The notes below the pieces were generated by a model, which was not told where the DNA came from, made no database searches, and worked only from the letters and a program-made list of their open reading frames with translations. From NCBI RefSeq assembly GCF_017874595.1, contig NZ_JAGILA010000011.1:62001-126000 (forward strand): a DNA stretch of 64,000 nucleotides, given 5' to 3'. Source of the stretch: Sinorhizobium kostiense (GTDB lineage Bacteria; Pseudomonadota; Alphaproteobacteria; Rhizobiales; Rhizobiaceae). Position 1 is the stretch's first letter. Each line of letters begins with the position of its first letter. Below, piece by piece: positions 1 through 8,800 of the stretch. A program made the translations under genes and the position numbers.

Positions 1-257
1 GCTTCTCGCATGAGTTCCTTCCTCGCCTCGCCCTGCCGCTCTATGTCGATCAGGAAGCCCATGCCCGGAATGTTGACGCCCTGGAGCAGCCCAGCCAACT
101 CCGCCTCGGAAAAGCCTACATCCAGAAAAGCCCTGAGCTTGGTCGCCGAAGCTTCAATCCCGTCGAAGCCGACGCCTTCCGCGATGTCGAGATCCATCGC
201 GAGAGTCGCGTGTTTTGCCACAAGCGAGTGCAGCAGGAGCTGGTTCGGTTTGGTCAT
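1..257 (-). CDS. Sugar phosphate isomerase/epimerase, N-terminal part (truncated by window edge)
   Basis: The 85 visible residues begin MTKPNQLLLHSLVAKHATL and include GVGFDGIEASATKLRAFL. This is the first strand and helix of a TIM-barrel xylose-isomerase-like (AP endonuclease 2) sugar isomerase or epimerase. The rest of the gene lies left of the window. It starts 6 nt after the stop of the Gfo/Idh oxidoreductase gene on the same strand, so the two are co-transcribed. Isomerase plus Gfo/Idh is a common pairing in sugar or cyclitol catabolism. The family call is fairly sure; the substrate is unknown. Confidence 0.6.
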   Translation of the reverse strand, partial: MTKPNQLLLHSLVAKHATLAMDLDIAEGVGFDGIEASATKLRAFLDVGFSEAELAGLLQGVNIPGMGFLIDIERQGEARKELMRE

Positions 258-263
258 TGATTG

Positions 264-1280
264 TCACCTTTTCTGCTCTGATCCTGTCCGGATCGCCACC
301 GCCCTGCCTCTTCTTGCCGCAGAAGCCACCGCTTCGGTCGCCACCAGCGCCGCGAGACTGTCCAGGCCTGTCGCGAGTGGGGAGGCTCGTTGCTTCGCCG
401 CCGCCACGAAATCCTCCAGCGTCGTCGTGTGCAGGTCGCGATCACGCACGGGAACGAGTTCATTGCGGCCCGCGAGCCTGCGCATCAGAACGCCGGAACC
501 GCGCGAGCTCAGGGTACCGCTGGCGATCAGCACGCCATCGGTACCGGCTGCCACCACCATGCTCTCCATGTCGGCCGTGCCAAAGCTTTCATGCGCCTGC
601 AGGAGGCTGCCGTCCTCCATGCGGATCGTATAGGCGAGATGGTAGGGCGCGCCATTCGATTCCCTGGCTAAGGCTACCGCCTCGATGGGCTCGCGACCGG
701 TCAGGAAGCGCGCGAGATCGATGTCCTCGGTCGAGATGTCAAGGAATACGTTGCCGTTCCCAAGTATCTCGCCCCTGCGATTTGGAGGAGGCTGGAACGG
801 GCCGCCGCGCAGAATCGACAGGGACTGCATCGCACCGATCTCCCCTTCGAGAATGAGCCGCCGCATCGTCTGATGGACAGCCGAGGCACGAGGAGTCTGA
901 TTGACTGCGAGCACGACTTCGCGCTCCGAGCAGTGGCTGACGAGCAGTCTTGCGGTTTTACTGTCTTCCGAGAGCGGCCCATCGCAGAGGATGTGTTTCC
1001 CGGCATCAGCGGCTGCAACAATGTAGTGTTGCCGACGCTTGAGCGAGGCGCTGATGTAGACGAACTTGACTGCCGGGTCCGACCAGACCCGCTCCATGTC
1101 CGTCGTGGCCTGGGGAATGCTCAAGTCATTGGCGAAATGGAGGGCATCGGCTTGGTCTCTGCTCACCACCCAAAGCGGCGAATGCCCCATCGCGCGGATG
1201 GCCGCAACCATGTGCTCGGTTGCGATCGTCCCGGTGCCCATGACGGACCACCCTTCTACGGCGTTCTGTCGCAATCTCAT
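264..1280 (-). CDS. Gfo/Idh/MocA family oxidoreductase with atypical DGP in place of EKP
   Basis: A 338-residue protein with an N-terminal Rossmann dinucleotide fold (VMGTGTIATEHM, residues about 12-23) and a C-terminal Gfo/Idh alpha/beta domain. The family normally oxidises or reduces sugars and cyclitols with NAD(P). The start was chosen at the ATG preceded by GAGGCG. A longer frame exists upstream but has no ribosome binding site. The usual E-K-P motif, whose lysine contacts cofactor and substrate, reads D-G-P here (GKHILCDGPLSED). The catalytic lysine therefore appears to be missing and the chemistry may be altered. It lies first in a leftward operon with the isomerase. Confidence 0.8.
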   Translation of the reverse strand: MRLRQNAVEGWSVMGTGTIATEHMVAAIRAMGHSPLWVVSRDQADALHFANDLSIPQATTDMERVWSDPAVKFVYISASLKRRQHYIVAAADAGKHILCDGPLSEDSKTARLLVSHCSEREVVLAVNQTPRASAVHQTMRRLILEGEIGAMQSLSILRGGPFQPPPNRRGEILGNGNVFLDISTEDIDLARFLTGREPIEAVALARESNGAPYHLAYTIRMEDGSLLQAHESFGTADMESMVVAAGTDGVLIASGTLSSRGSGVLMRRLAGRNELVPVRDRDLHTTTLEDFVAAAKQRASPLATGLDSLAALVATEAVASAARRGRAVAIRTGSEQKR

Positions 1281-1306
1281 GGTTCGCCTCGCGTGTCGGC
1301 TTTCGG

Positions 1307-1316
1307 GCACAGTGCG
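1307..1316. promoter_or_regulatory. Shared decamer GCACAGTGCG, possible operator (copy 1)
   Basis: This decamer sits 27 nt upstream of the Gfo/Idh start codon, in the gap between that gene and the divergent XRE regulator. The same decamer occurs at 3060-3069, between the cupin-like gene and the ThDP operon. The core is a near-palindrome (CGCAC-A-GTGCG at the second site). A role as binding site for the neighbouring XRE protein is inference only. Confidence 0.3.
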
Positions 1317-1378
1317 GCCAACTCGCTCGCGGAGCAATTTCGCATCCTATTGAAGTCCTTCGCGAAAGGAAGTAGAAT

Positions 1379-2239
1379 GTGCTTCTCGTTGCTTCAGTGC
1401 GGATGCTTAGAAGAATGGATCAGTTCGGGGGAAATGCCGCGGCCCTGGCGGCGAATCTCAGAACCCTATGCGAAGGGCAGGGTTCGATTGCGGCCGTTTG
1501 CCGAAAGATCAACCTCAACCGGCAGCAGTTCAACAAATACCTGTCTGGTGCGCACGTTCCCTCGGCCTCAAATCTGAGGATGATCGCGAACTACTTCGGC
1601 CTCAGCGTTCCAATCTTGTTTTCGGATCCGGACGAGTTTCGCACATTGGTCGACGGGAACTTCTTCCATGCCATGTCCACCGCTCGCCAGCTACCGGAGT
1701 TCTCGCGTTTCGTGTCGAACATGATCGTCGAGAACAATTCTCTCGATAGCGATATTTTGGGCGTTTATGACAGATATCAGTTTTCCTCTATCTACAGGGG
1801 TTTCGTCCTAAGGTCCGCCTTCTGCATCTATCGCAACAAGGAGTTCCTTCAGCACTATTATGTCGAGCGGTTCCCGAGCTTCGATGATCCCAAGAAAACA
1901 GAATACGTGTTTAAATACTATGGCTTTTGTTTTCCCGTCGCGGATCGCGTCTTCACGGCCGATTTCGAGGGAATCCAACGCAACGAGATGACCTTCGGCG
2001 TTTACGCTCAAGTAAAACGAAACTCCAAGAACTTCATGTTCGGCATCGCGAGCGGAATCGCCGCGAACATGTTCAGGTCTCCATATTCCACCAAAGTAGC
2101 GCTCCACTACCGCGGACCAGGCCTTTTGAAGCGTGAACACCTGAACAAGCTGACCGTCATGGACCGGAACGACCCGTCCATACCCCGTGAAGCCCTGCAG
2201 TATCTGGGTGACGGATCCGACATGATCCAGATGGGGTGA
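1379..2239 (+). CDS. XRE-family helix-turn-helix regulator with long C-terminal sensor domain
   Basis: A 286-residue protein. Residues about 20-75 form a Cro/C1-type helix-turn-helix (IAAVCRKINLNRQQFNKYL, then an ANYFGL helix). The remaining 200 residues are an unrecognised, aromatic-rich domain that may sense a ligand. The GTG start at 1379 has a good Shine-Dalgarno (AAGGAAG) 6 nt upstream. ATG codons at 1403 and 1415 are alternatives with poorer sites. It is divergent from the Gfo/Idh operon and converges on the cupin-like gene, so it is a plausible local regulator of the two flanking sugar loci. Confidence 0.75.
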   Translation: MLLVASVRMLRRMDQFGGNAAALAANLRTLCEGQGSIAAVCRKINLNRQQFNKYLSGAHVPSASNLRMIANYFGLSVPILFSDPDEFRTLVDGNFFHAMSTARQLPEFSRFVSNMIVENNSLDSDILGVYDRYQFSSIYRGFVLRSAFCIYRNKEFLQHYYVERFPSFDDPKKTEYVFKYYGFCFPVADRVFTADFEGIQRNEMTFGVYAQVKRNSKNFMFGIASGIAANMFRSPYSTKVALHYRGPGLLKREHLNKLTVMDRNDPSIPREALQYLGDGSDMIQMG

Positions 2240-2270
2240 GGCACGACCGAAAGAGCCGGGCTCCTGTTCG

Positions 2271-2960
2271 TCAAGGATGCAATTCCACCGCCAGCCAGAC
2301 GGAATCGGTATCGGCGTAATAACGATGCCAGGGATAGGTCCACTCGTTCTTTCCGGTTACCCTGCAGAATGGATCATGCGAGTAGCCGACGGGCATCACC
2401 ACGTCCTCATACAAGGTCGACGGGTCACGTTCTCTGAATTTCTGCATTCTGCCGGAGCCATGGATCTGGGTATGTGTCTCCAGAAACGGGTGTTCATTGT
2501 GAATGAAGCAGTCCGTATCGCCGGGCGACCACCAGAGATTAAGCTTGAGCGTGAAGGGCTGCGGCGCCTCATGGGCCGAGCGCTCATTCGTGAACACGCG
2601 GGGATCTGTCGTGACCGAGCCAACCTCGTCCTGCTTCGAGATGAAAAGGGGAGTGTCTCGCGGGAAACTGCGGATCCGGTTGCCGAACCAGTCCCAGCCC
2701 CGGAACATGGCTCCGCCAAGATTGGTCGCACGCTTTACCTTTACCAGCGCGACACGGTCGGCGCTCTTGATGCGCCCGCCGCGCAGCCAGGTGGATTTCC
2801 AGGCGGGTACGATCGCCGGATGTTCGTCGCCGGTGACAAGCGGCCGCGGGCTCAGGTTGACGACGATTGCGTCCTCGACTTCATAGTCAACGAGGTTTTC
2901 GATGAGTTTCGCGTAAATGAACTCGTCGGCGAATGCGAGATCTCTGATTTTGTTCTCCAC
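2271..2960 (-). CDS. Cupin-like protein of unknown function
   Basis: A 229-residue protein starting at a GTG placed 6 nt after a strong GGAGGAG. I do not recognise a named family. The C-terminal half has cupin-style metal/barrel spacing (FLETHTQIHGSGRMQKF, later VVMPVGYSHDPF), with three histidines in likely ligand positions. It also has several W/G-rich stretches (MFRGWDWFGNRIRSFP). There is no signal peptide or membrane segment. It is transcribed away from the ThDP operon and converges on the XRE regulator with a 31-nt gap. It may bind or process a sugar-derived acid of the neighbouring pathway, but this is a guess. Confidence 0.5.
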   Translation of the reverse strand: MENKIRDLAFADEFIYAKLIENLVDYEVEDAIVVNLSPRPLVTGDEHPAIVPAWKSTWLRGGRIKSADRVALVKVKRATNLGGAMFRGWDWFGNRIRSFPRDTPLFISKQDEVGSVTTDPRVFTNERSAHEAPQPFTLKLNLWWSPGDTDCFIHNEHPFLETHTQIHGSGRMQKFRERDPSTLYEDVVMPVGYSHDPFCRVTGKNEWTYPWHRYYADTDSVWLAVELHP

Positions 2961-3314
2961 GGCGAACTCCTCCTGCAAAAGCTACTTTCGCCATAGGAAG
3001 CCACGACAGGAAAGAAATGCCTATTGCGCGGGACTCTGATTAACCGCGCAAGTATACGCGCACAGTGCGTCTAGTCGCGAACTCTTTTTGAGGCGGTGTT
3101 TTCAAGCGGCCCGATAGTCGTCCGGCACGGAGCTGGCACCGAGTCTCGCAGGGAGAGCGATGCAGACCTCCGCAGATCTTGCTTCGGTTTGCGTCAGCTA
3201 TTCGTGTGCTGCGAACTTGTAAGCTTCACCCGAAACGCGGACTGTTTCTTCCATGGTCGAGAGAGCCAAGCGCGAAGGCTCGACACAAGGAACACACCGA
3301 GGAGGGTTGATCAG
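2961..3314. promoter_or_regulatory. Divergent intergenic region upstream of ThDP operon
   Basis: About 350 nt separate the cupin-like gene from the ThDP operon and hold no credible gene. The region carries the decamer GCACAGTGCG at 3060-3069, shared with the region upstream of the Gfo/Idh gene. It also has an AT-richer stretch around 3035-3060 where divergent promoters are likely. GGAGG at 3301-3305 is the ribosome binding site that fixes the ThDP enzyme start at 3315. Confidence 0.4.
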
Positions 3315-5117
3315 ATGAAGCTCACGGGCGGTCAAGTCGTCGCGAAAGCGTTGAGGGAATATGGAGTGGAATATGTGGCCGGCGTTCCGGGCCACGGCAT
3401 CTGGTCCCTTTTTGACGCCTTTCTTGAAGAAGGTTCGCAGATCCCGTTCATCCAGGTCATGCACGAGCAGAGCGCCGTGCACATGGCGGATGGCTACTTT
3501 CGAGCGTCGGGACGCCCGATGGCCTGCTCGACCTCGGTTGGTCCGGGTGCCGCAAACACGATCATCGGTCTCGCAACCGCCTATTGCGACTCCACCTCGC
3601 TTTTCTACGTTTCCGGTTCGCCGCAGACCTACATGCATGGTCATGGCACGATGCAGGAACTGGAGCGCCAGCAGGATAACGCCTTCCCGCGCATCACAGA
3701 GCAGGTGACGAAGCGCGCTTGGCAAGCGAATTCGGTCGAGGTCCTGCCGAGCATCATGCACCGCGCTTTCAGCGCGATGATGACGGGCCGTCCGGGTCCC
3801 GTCCACGTCGAAGTGCCGATGGATGTGCAGGTTGAAGCGGCAGACGTCACCATTCACCCGCTCGATAAGCGCCTGCCGATCGGAGTGGCCTATCCGGACC
3901 CGAAGGCGATCGAGGCGGCCATCAAGGTCCTGCTGAACGCCGAGCGTCCGGTCATTGTCGCAGGTGGCGGCGCGATCACCGCAGACGCCTCGGCCGAGCT
4001 GACCCGCCTTGCCGAAAAGCTCGGCGCCGCGGTGTCGACCACCTGGAACGGCAAGGGTGCGATTTCGGAAGATCACGCGCTGTTCATCGGCGCGGTCGGC
4101 CAGACCGGCACGACCTGCGGCAACAAGATCACAGCGTCCGCCGACGTCGTCGTCTCGGTCGGCTGCCGCTTCACCGACTGGTCGGCATCGTCCTACGCCA
4201 AGGGTGTGTCGTTCTCGATCCCATCGGCAAAGCTCATCCATATCGATCTCGATCCGCGTGAGATCGGCAAGAACTACGAAACCGAAGTCGGCATCGTTTC
4301 GGATGCGAAGGTCGCTCTCGAAGCGCTGCTGGCCATGATCTCCGATGCCGATTCCAAGAAGATGCTGTCACGTCGCGAAACGTTTCTTGCCGACATCCAA
4401 AAGGCAAAGGCCGACTGGCGCGCTCAGGTTGAGCCCCGCGAAAACAGCCGCGAAACGCCGTTTACCTCCCAACGACCGCTGATGGCGCTTCGCAAGGTGC
4501 TCGACCGCAATGGCATCGTCGTGGTCGGCTCGGGCAACACGCAGGGGTCGGTCAAGCAAAGTTTCCCGGTCTATGAGCCGCGCACCCATTTGACCTCCGG
4601 TTCCTATTCCCCGATGGGCTGGGCGGTGCCGGCCGCACTTGGCGCGAAGCTCGCTTGCCCCGACCGACAGGTCGTTGCGATCGTCGGTGATGGCGACTTC
4701 ATGATGTCGCTCCCGGAAATGGGCACGGCAGCAATGAACGGCATCAACGTGGTCTTCCTGGTGCTGAACAACCAGGGTTACATGTCGATCCGCGGCGGGC
4801 AGCGCAAGTTCATGGGGCGTCACATTGCATCGGAGTTCAATCGTCACGCCGGCAATGGCGAGCCCTATTCGGCCGACATTGCCGCCTCGGCACGGGCTTT
4901 TGGCCTGGAGGCCTGGAAGGTCGAGAAGGGCGAGGATCTCGAAAGCAGCCTGAAGGCGGCGCTTGAATGCGGCGGTCCGGCCCTGGTCGAAGTCATCGTA
5001 TCCCGCGATGCGGCAGGTCCGTTCGCCACCGGCTGGTGGGACTTCCCGTCGCCGGCCTACTACGAGAAGGAACGGGCTGCTTACGCCGAGATGCGCGCAC
5101 GCGAGCAGCATCTCTAA
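3315..5117 (+). CDS. Thiamine-diphosphate-dependent enzyme, acetolactate-synthase-like
   Basis: A 600-residue protein with the three-domain ThDP fold. The N-terminal pyrimidine-binding domain has the catalytic glutamate in VMHEQSAVHMADGYFRASG (Glu51). A central Rossmann-like domain follows. The C-terminal PP domain has the GDG...NN cofactor motif at about residues 457-485. This family ligates or cleaves 2-keto acids or diketones. It does not resemble sulfoacetaldehyde acetyltransferase or IolD closely enough to assign either. It heads a rightward operon with a HisD-superfamily dehydrogenase and a sugar ABC transporter, which points to a C-C bond step in catabolism rather than branched-chain amino-acid synthesis. 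No small regulatory subunit is present. Confidence 0.85.
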   Translation: MKLTGGQVVAKALREYGVEYVAGVPGHGIWSLFDAFLEEGSQIPFIQVMHEQSAVHMADGYFRASGRPMACSTSVGPGAANTIIGLATAYCDSTSLFYVSGSPQTYMHGHGTMQELERQQDNAFPRITEQVTKRAWQANSVEVLPSIMHRAFSAMMTGRPGPVHVEVPMDVQVEAADVTIHPLDKRLPIGVAYPDPKAIEAAIKVLLNAERPVIVAGGGAITADASAELTRLAEKLGAAVSTTWNGKGAISEDHALFIGAVGQTGTTCGNKITASADVVVSVGCRFTDWSASSYAKGVSFSIPSAKLIHIDLDPREIGKNYETEVGIVSDAKVALEALLAMISDADSKKMLSRRETFLADIQKAKADWRAQVEPRENSRETPFTSQRPLMALRKVLDRNGIVVVGSGNTQGSVKQSFPVYEPRTHLTSGSYSPMGWAVPAALGAKLACPDRQVVAIVGDGDFMMSLPEMGTAAMNGINVVFLVLNNQGYMSIRGGQRKFMGRHIASEFNRHAGNGEPYSADIAASARAFGLEAWKVEKGEDLESSLKAALECGGPALVEVIVSRDAAGPFATGWWDFPSPAYYEKERAAYAEMRAREQHL

Positions 5118-5127
5118 GCAGAGCGAC

Positions 5128-5154
5128 GCGAGGGGGCGAAAGCGCCGCCCTCGC
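5128..5154 (+). other. Imperfect hairpin after ThDP enzyme gene
   Basis: GCGAGGGGGCG and CGCCGCCCTCGC face each other across an AAAG loop just after the stop codon. There is no T-run. It may tune transcript stability or readthrough into the dehydrogenase gene. Confidence 0.4.
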
Positions 5155-5218
5155 ACCTCATCATCCCTAATCTTGAGAGTGCGGCGCTTGCGGCGACCGT
5201 AAACGAAGAGTCTTTGTC

Positions 5219-6532
5219 ATGATACGGCACATCAAATCAGCGCAGGCCTCCGTAGAAGAAGGCGGTACCGACAGCGCGGTGACGAAAGCAGTCGAAGCGC
5301 TTCTCGCAAAGGTCAAAAAGGGTGGGGACGGGGCAGTACGCGAACTGTCGATTGAGTTCGACAGGCTCGATCGCCAATCCTATCGCCTTTCGGAGCAAGA
5401 GATCGAACGGTCCATCAACTCGCTGACCAAGCGTGAGCGCGAAGACCTGGATTTCGCCCAGGACCAGGTCAGAAAGTTCGCGGAAGCGCAGAAGGCAACA
5501 CTGACCGATCTCGAGGTCGAGACACTTCCCGGCGTGATCCTGGGTCATCGCAACGTGCCGATCCAGAATGTCGGCTGCTATGTCCCCGGTGGCAGGTATC
5601 CGCTGCTGGCTTCGGCGCATATGACGGTGCTGACGGCGCGGGTTGCCGGCTGCGAGCGCGTCATCACCTGCGCACCACCGTTTCAGGGAAAAATCTCCGA
5701 GAAGATCGTCGCAGCCCAGGCACTCGCCGGCGCCGACGAGATCTATTGCCTGGGCGGTGTCCAGGCGATCGCGGCCATGGCCTACGGGACGGAGACGATC
5801 GCACCCGTCGACATGCTTGCCGGTCCCGGCAACGCCTATGTGGCCGAGGCGAAGCGCCTGCTCTTCGGGAAGGTGGGCATCGATCTTTTCGCCGGGCCGA
5901 CCGAAACCCTCGTGATCGCCGACGACAGCGTCGACGGTGAACTGGTCGCGACCGACCTTCTGGGACAGGCCGAACACGGCGTGAATTCGCCCGCGGTTCT
6001 TATCACGAACTCGGAAAAGCTCGCCCGCGATACCCTGAGCGAGATCGACCGCCTGCTGAAGATCTTGCCGACGGCGGCGATAGCGGCAAAGGCATGGGAA
6101 GACTTCGGCGAGATAATTCTTTGTGACACGGTCGAGGAGATGGTCGCCGAAGGTGACCGGGTTGCCTCCGAGCACGTTCAAATCCTCACCCGGGATCCCG
6201 GTTACTTCCTCGATCACATGAGGAATTACGGCGCGCTCTTCCTCGGCGCCCGCACCAACGTCTCCTTCGGAGACAAGGTCATCGGTACGAACCACACGCT
6301 GCCGACGAACAAGGCTGCCCGCTACACCGGCGGTCTCTGGGTCGGCAAGTTCCTCAAGACCTGCACCTATCAACGTATCGAGACGGACGAGGCATCCGCT
6401 CTGATCGGGCAATACAGCTCGCGACTTTGCCTCATGGAAGGATTTGCCGGCCACGCAGAGCAATCAAATATTCGCGTTCGCCGCTACGGCCGCAAGAACG
6501 TCGGATACGCCATGCCGGCAGATCCCAACTAG
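5219..6532 (+). CDS. Histidinol-dehydrogenase-superfamily enzyme, HpsN-like (sulfopropanediol dehydrogenase type)
   Basis: A 437-residue zinc-dependent NAD alcohol-to-acid dehydrogenase. The superfamily zinc ligands and catalytic pair are all visible: GQAEHG (Gln about 250, His about 253), SEHVQI (Glu/His about 318-319), [13 protein letters not shown] (Asp about 352) and GFAGHAEQ (His about 412). Several segments look like the HpsN/sulfopropanediol branch rather than biosynthetic HisD: GTNHTLPT instead of [18 protein letters not shown], and [10 protein letters not shown]. No other histidine genes are nearby. It probably performs a four-electron oxidation of a primary alcohol in the pathway fed by the adjacent ABC transporter. 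The actual substrate is not shown. Confidence 0.75.
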   Translation: MIRHIKSAQASVEEGGTDSAVTKAVEALLAKVKKGGDGAVRELSIEFDRLDRQSYRLSEQEIERSINSLTKREREDLDFAQDQVRKFAEAQKATLTDLEVETLPGVILGHRNVPIQNVGCYVPGGRYPLLASAHMTVLTARVAGCERVITCAPPFQGKISEKIVAAQALAGADEIYCLGGVQAIAAMAYGTETIAPVDMLAGPGNAYVAEAKRLLFGKVGIDLFAGPTETLVIADDSVDGELVATDLLGQAEHGVNSPAVLITNSEKLARDTLSEIDRLLKILPTAAIAAKAWEDFGEIILCDTVEEMVAEGDRVASEHVQILTRDPGYFLDHMRNYGALFLGARTNVSFGDKVIGTNHTLPTNKAARYTGGLWVGKFLKTCTYQRIETDEASALIGQYSSRLCLMEGFAGHAEQSNIRVRRYGRKNVGYAMPADPN

Positions 6533-6595
6533 CAATTCTCGCAAAAGAGCCCGCCAAGGGCCTGCGATCAACCGTAACCAGAGAGGAATACATTG

Positions 6596-7843
6596 ATGTC
6601 GAAGTTTCTTGCAAGTCTCGTCGCTGCCACGATGCTGGTGCCGGCGGCCGCGCGTGCGGAAGGCACGATCGAGGTTCTCCACCACTGGGTTTCGCAAAGC
6701 GAAGTGGACGCTTTGAACGTCATTCGCAAGGACCTGGAGAGCAAGGGTTTCCAGTGGAAGGATTCCGCCGTCGGAGGCATGAGCGGCGCAAACGCGCAGC
6801 AGGCGCTGAGGTCGCGCCTGACTTCCGGCGACCCGCCCGGCGCAATGCAGTTTCTCGGCTGGGAAGGTCCCCAATGGGCCGAACAGGGCGTCGTTCGCGA
6901 TCTGAACGACCTTGCCGAGGACGGCGGCTGGCGTGAGGCGCTTCCCCCGCAGTTGCTCACATTCGTAACCTCGGGAGACGCCTTCATCGCGGCACCGATC
7001 AACATGCACCGGCAGAACTGGGTGTGGGCCAACAAGAAGATCTTCGACGAGGCCGGCATCGCCGTTCCGAAGACATGGGCGGACCTGATCGCAGCCGGGA
7101 AGAAGCTCAAGGAGAAAGGGATCACGCCGGTCGCCATGGGCGACGAGCCATGGCAGATCGGCATCATCTTCGATGCGCTGCTGTCGGACCTGTACGGGCC
7201 GGAATTCTACAGGAAGGTAGCAATCGACCTCGATCCGGCGGCGCTGAACAGTGCGGAGATGGTCAAGGTATTCGACACGCTGCGCGAGGTCCGTGGCCTC
7301 GTCGATGACAATTTCGTCGGCCGGGATTGGGCCGTCGCCACCGGCTTGGTCATCAACGGCGAGGCCGCGATGCAGTTCATGGGGGACTGGGCGAAGGGCG
7401 AATTCCTAGCCAAGGGGCTGAAGCCGAACGCCGATTTCTACTGCTTCGCGACGCCGGCCAAGGTCCCGACATTCCAGTACGTCATCGACAGCTTCGGCAT
7501 GTTCACCGTGAAGGACGAGACTGTCCAGAACGCCCAGGTGGCTCTCGCTGAAACGATCATGGATCCCGCGGTGCAGAAGGGCTTCAACCTGATCAAGGGT
7601 TCCATCCCGGCGCGGACGGATGTCTCCGTGGACGATTTCGATGACTGCGCGAAACTCGGCTTCAATGAGCGTGCCGAAGCCATCAAGGCGGGCAGCATGT
7701 TGGGCGCGATGACGCACGGCTTCGCCGCCAAGCCGGAATTCGCTTCCGTCTTCGGCGATGTCGCCGCCCAATTCTTCGTCGGCAACATGTCTTCGGATGA
7801 CGCGGTCAAGATGCTCGTCGAAGGCATCGACAACGCCCGCTGA
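6596..7843 (+). CDS. Carbohydrate ABC transporter substrate-binding protein (CUT1, glucose/mannose-binding type)
   Basis: A 415-residue periplasmic protein. The N-terminus MSKFLASLVAATMLVPAAARA is a Sec signal peptide. The mature part has GtsA-like features (VLHHWVSQSEVDALNVI near the start, a WAEQGVVRDL stretch, and APINMHRQNWVWANKKIF in the hinge region). The ATG at 6596 follows GAGAGGA; the TTG one codon earlier is not needed. It is the third gene of the ThDP/HpsN-like operon and is followed by a stem-loop, then by two permeases and an ATPase. It should bind the sugar or polyol that the upstream enzymes degrade. Confidence 0.88.
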   Translation: MSKFLASLVAATMLVPAAARAEGTIEVLHHWVSQSEVDALNVIRKDLESKGFQWKDSAVGGMSGANAQQALRSRLTSGDPPGAMQFLGWEGPQWAEQGVVRDLNDLAEDGGWREALPPQLLTFVTSGDAFIAAPINMHRQNWVWANKKIFDEAGIAVPKTWADLIAAGKKLKEKGITPVAMGDEPWQIGIIFDALLSDLYGPEFYRKVAIDLDPAALNSAEMVKVFDTLREVRGLVDDNFVGRDWAVATGLVINGEAAMQFMGDWAKGEFLAKGLKPNADFYCFATPAKVPTFQYVIDSFGMFTVKDETVQNAQVALAETIMDPAVQKGFNLIKGSIPARTDVSVDDFDDCAKLGFNERAEAIKAGSMLGAMTHGFAAKPEFASVFGDVAAQFFVGNMSSDDAVKMLVEGIDNAR

Positions 7844-7849
7844 CACACC

Positions 7850-7874
7850 GGCCGGGTGCCCTCGGCATCCGGCC
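7850..7874 (+). other. Stem-loop between binding-protein and permease genes
   Basis: GGCCGGGTGCC pairs with GGCATCCGGCC across a 3-nt loop, with a single G-T wobble. It starts 7 nt after the binding-protein stop and has no T-run. Such hairpins typically stabilise the upstream mRNA, giving more binding protein than permease. Confidence 0.6.
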
Positions 7875-7906
7875 CCCTCATTGGACCCGGTCATCGGAGC
7901 TAGCTC

Positions 7907-8800
7907 ATGAACGCCGCCAAGAGTTTTTCATCACGATTGGCAGGCTGGCTTCCACGCATTGTCGTCGCTCCCAGCTTGCTCGTCGTCATCGTTACGGTCT
8001 ACCTGTTCATTCTTTGGACAGGCGTGATCTCTTTCACCTCCTCGAGGTTCGTGCCGGTGTACGATTTCGCGGGTCTGGAGCAATATGTCCGGCTGTGGGC
8101 GACGCCGCGCTGGCACACTGCCGTCGCGAACCTGTTCATCTTCTCCGCGCTCTTTCTGTTCCTTTCGACCGGGATCGGCCTGTTGATGGCGATTCTGCTC
8201 GACCAGAATATACGGGCGGAGGGATTCCTGAGGGCGGTCTATCTGTATCCGATGGCACTGTCGTTCATCGTTACCGGGACGGCATGGAAATGGATCATGA
8301 ACCCGGGTCTGGGCATCCAGAAGGTCATTAACGAACTCGGCTGGACGAGCTTCACCTTCGACTGGATCACCGATCCAAACATGGCGATCTACACCGTCGT
8401 TATTGCTGGCGTCTGGCAATCCTCGGGGTTCGCCATGGCGATCTTCCTGGCCGGCCTCAGAGGCATCGACAACTCGGTCATCAAGGCTGCGCAGATCGAG
8501 GGCGCCGGTCTGCCGCTCATTTACCGGCAGATCATCATCCCGATGCTGCGCCCGGCGATGCTCAGCGTCATCGTTCTCTTGAGCTATATCGCCATCAAGA
8601 GCTTCGACCTCGTGCTGGCGCTGACGAATGCCGGTCCGGGATCGGCCACGGAACTTCCGTCGACCTTCATGTTCAGCGCGACTTTCCGCAGGAACCAGAT
8701 GGGCGTCGGGGCGGCGAGCGCCGTCATGATGCTCATGACCGTCGCGGCCATCATCGTCCCCTATCTCTATTCCGAACTTCGGGAGCGCAACAATGGCTAA
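7907..8800 (+). CDS. Sugar ABC transporter permease, MalF-type
   Basis: A 297-residue inner-membrane protein with six predicted hydrophobic segments. The first is near residues 20-45 (IVVAPSLLVVIVTVYLFILW). The EAA loop that contacts the ATPase is visible around AAQIEGAGLPLIYRQIIIPM. The start follows GGAG. It overlaps the next permease by 8 nt, so translation is coupled. It forms the channel together with that permease. Confidence 0.9.
   Translation: MNAAKSFSSRLAGWLPRIVVAPSLLVVIVTVYLFILWTGVISFTSSRFVPVYDFAGLEQYVRLWATPRWHTAVANLFIFSALFLFLSTGIGLLMAILLDQNIRAEGFLRAVYLYPMALSFIVTGTAWKWIMNPGLGIQKVINELGWTSFTFDWITDPNMAIYTVVIAGVWQSSGFAMAIFLAGLRGIDNSVIKAAQIEGAGLPLIYRQIIIPMLRPAMLSVIVLLSYIAIKSFDLVLALTNAGPGSATELPSTFMFSATFRRNQMGVGAASAVMMLMTVAAIIVPYLYSELRERNNG

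Noticed and set aside
3198..4241. Minus-strand open frame (347 codons) across the ThDP enzyme gene
   Set aside because: Antisense to a gene with intact ThDP motifs; Arg/Asp/His-rich translation without a family match.
5219..6532. Biosynthetic histidinol dehydrogenase HisD
   Set aside because: No other his genes are nearby and the active-site flanks ([15 protein letters not shown]) point to the HpsN-like catabolic branch.
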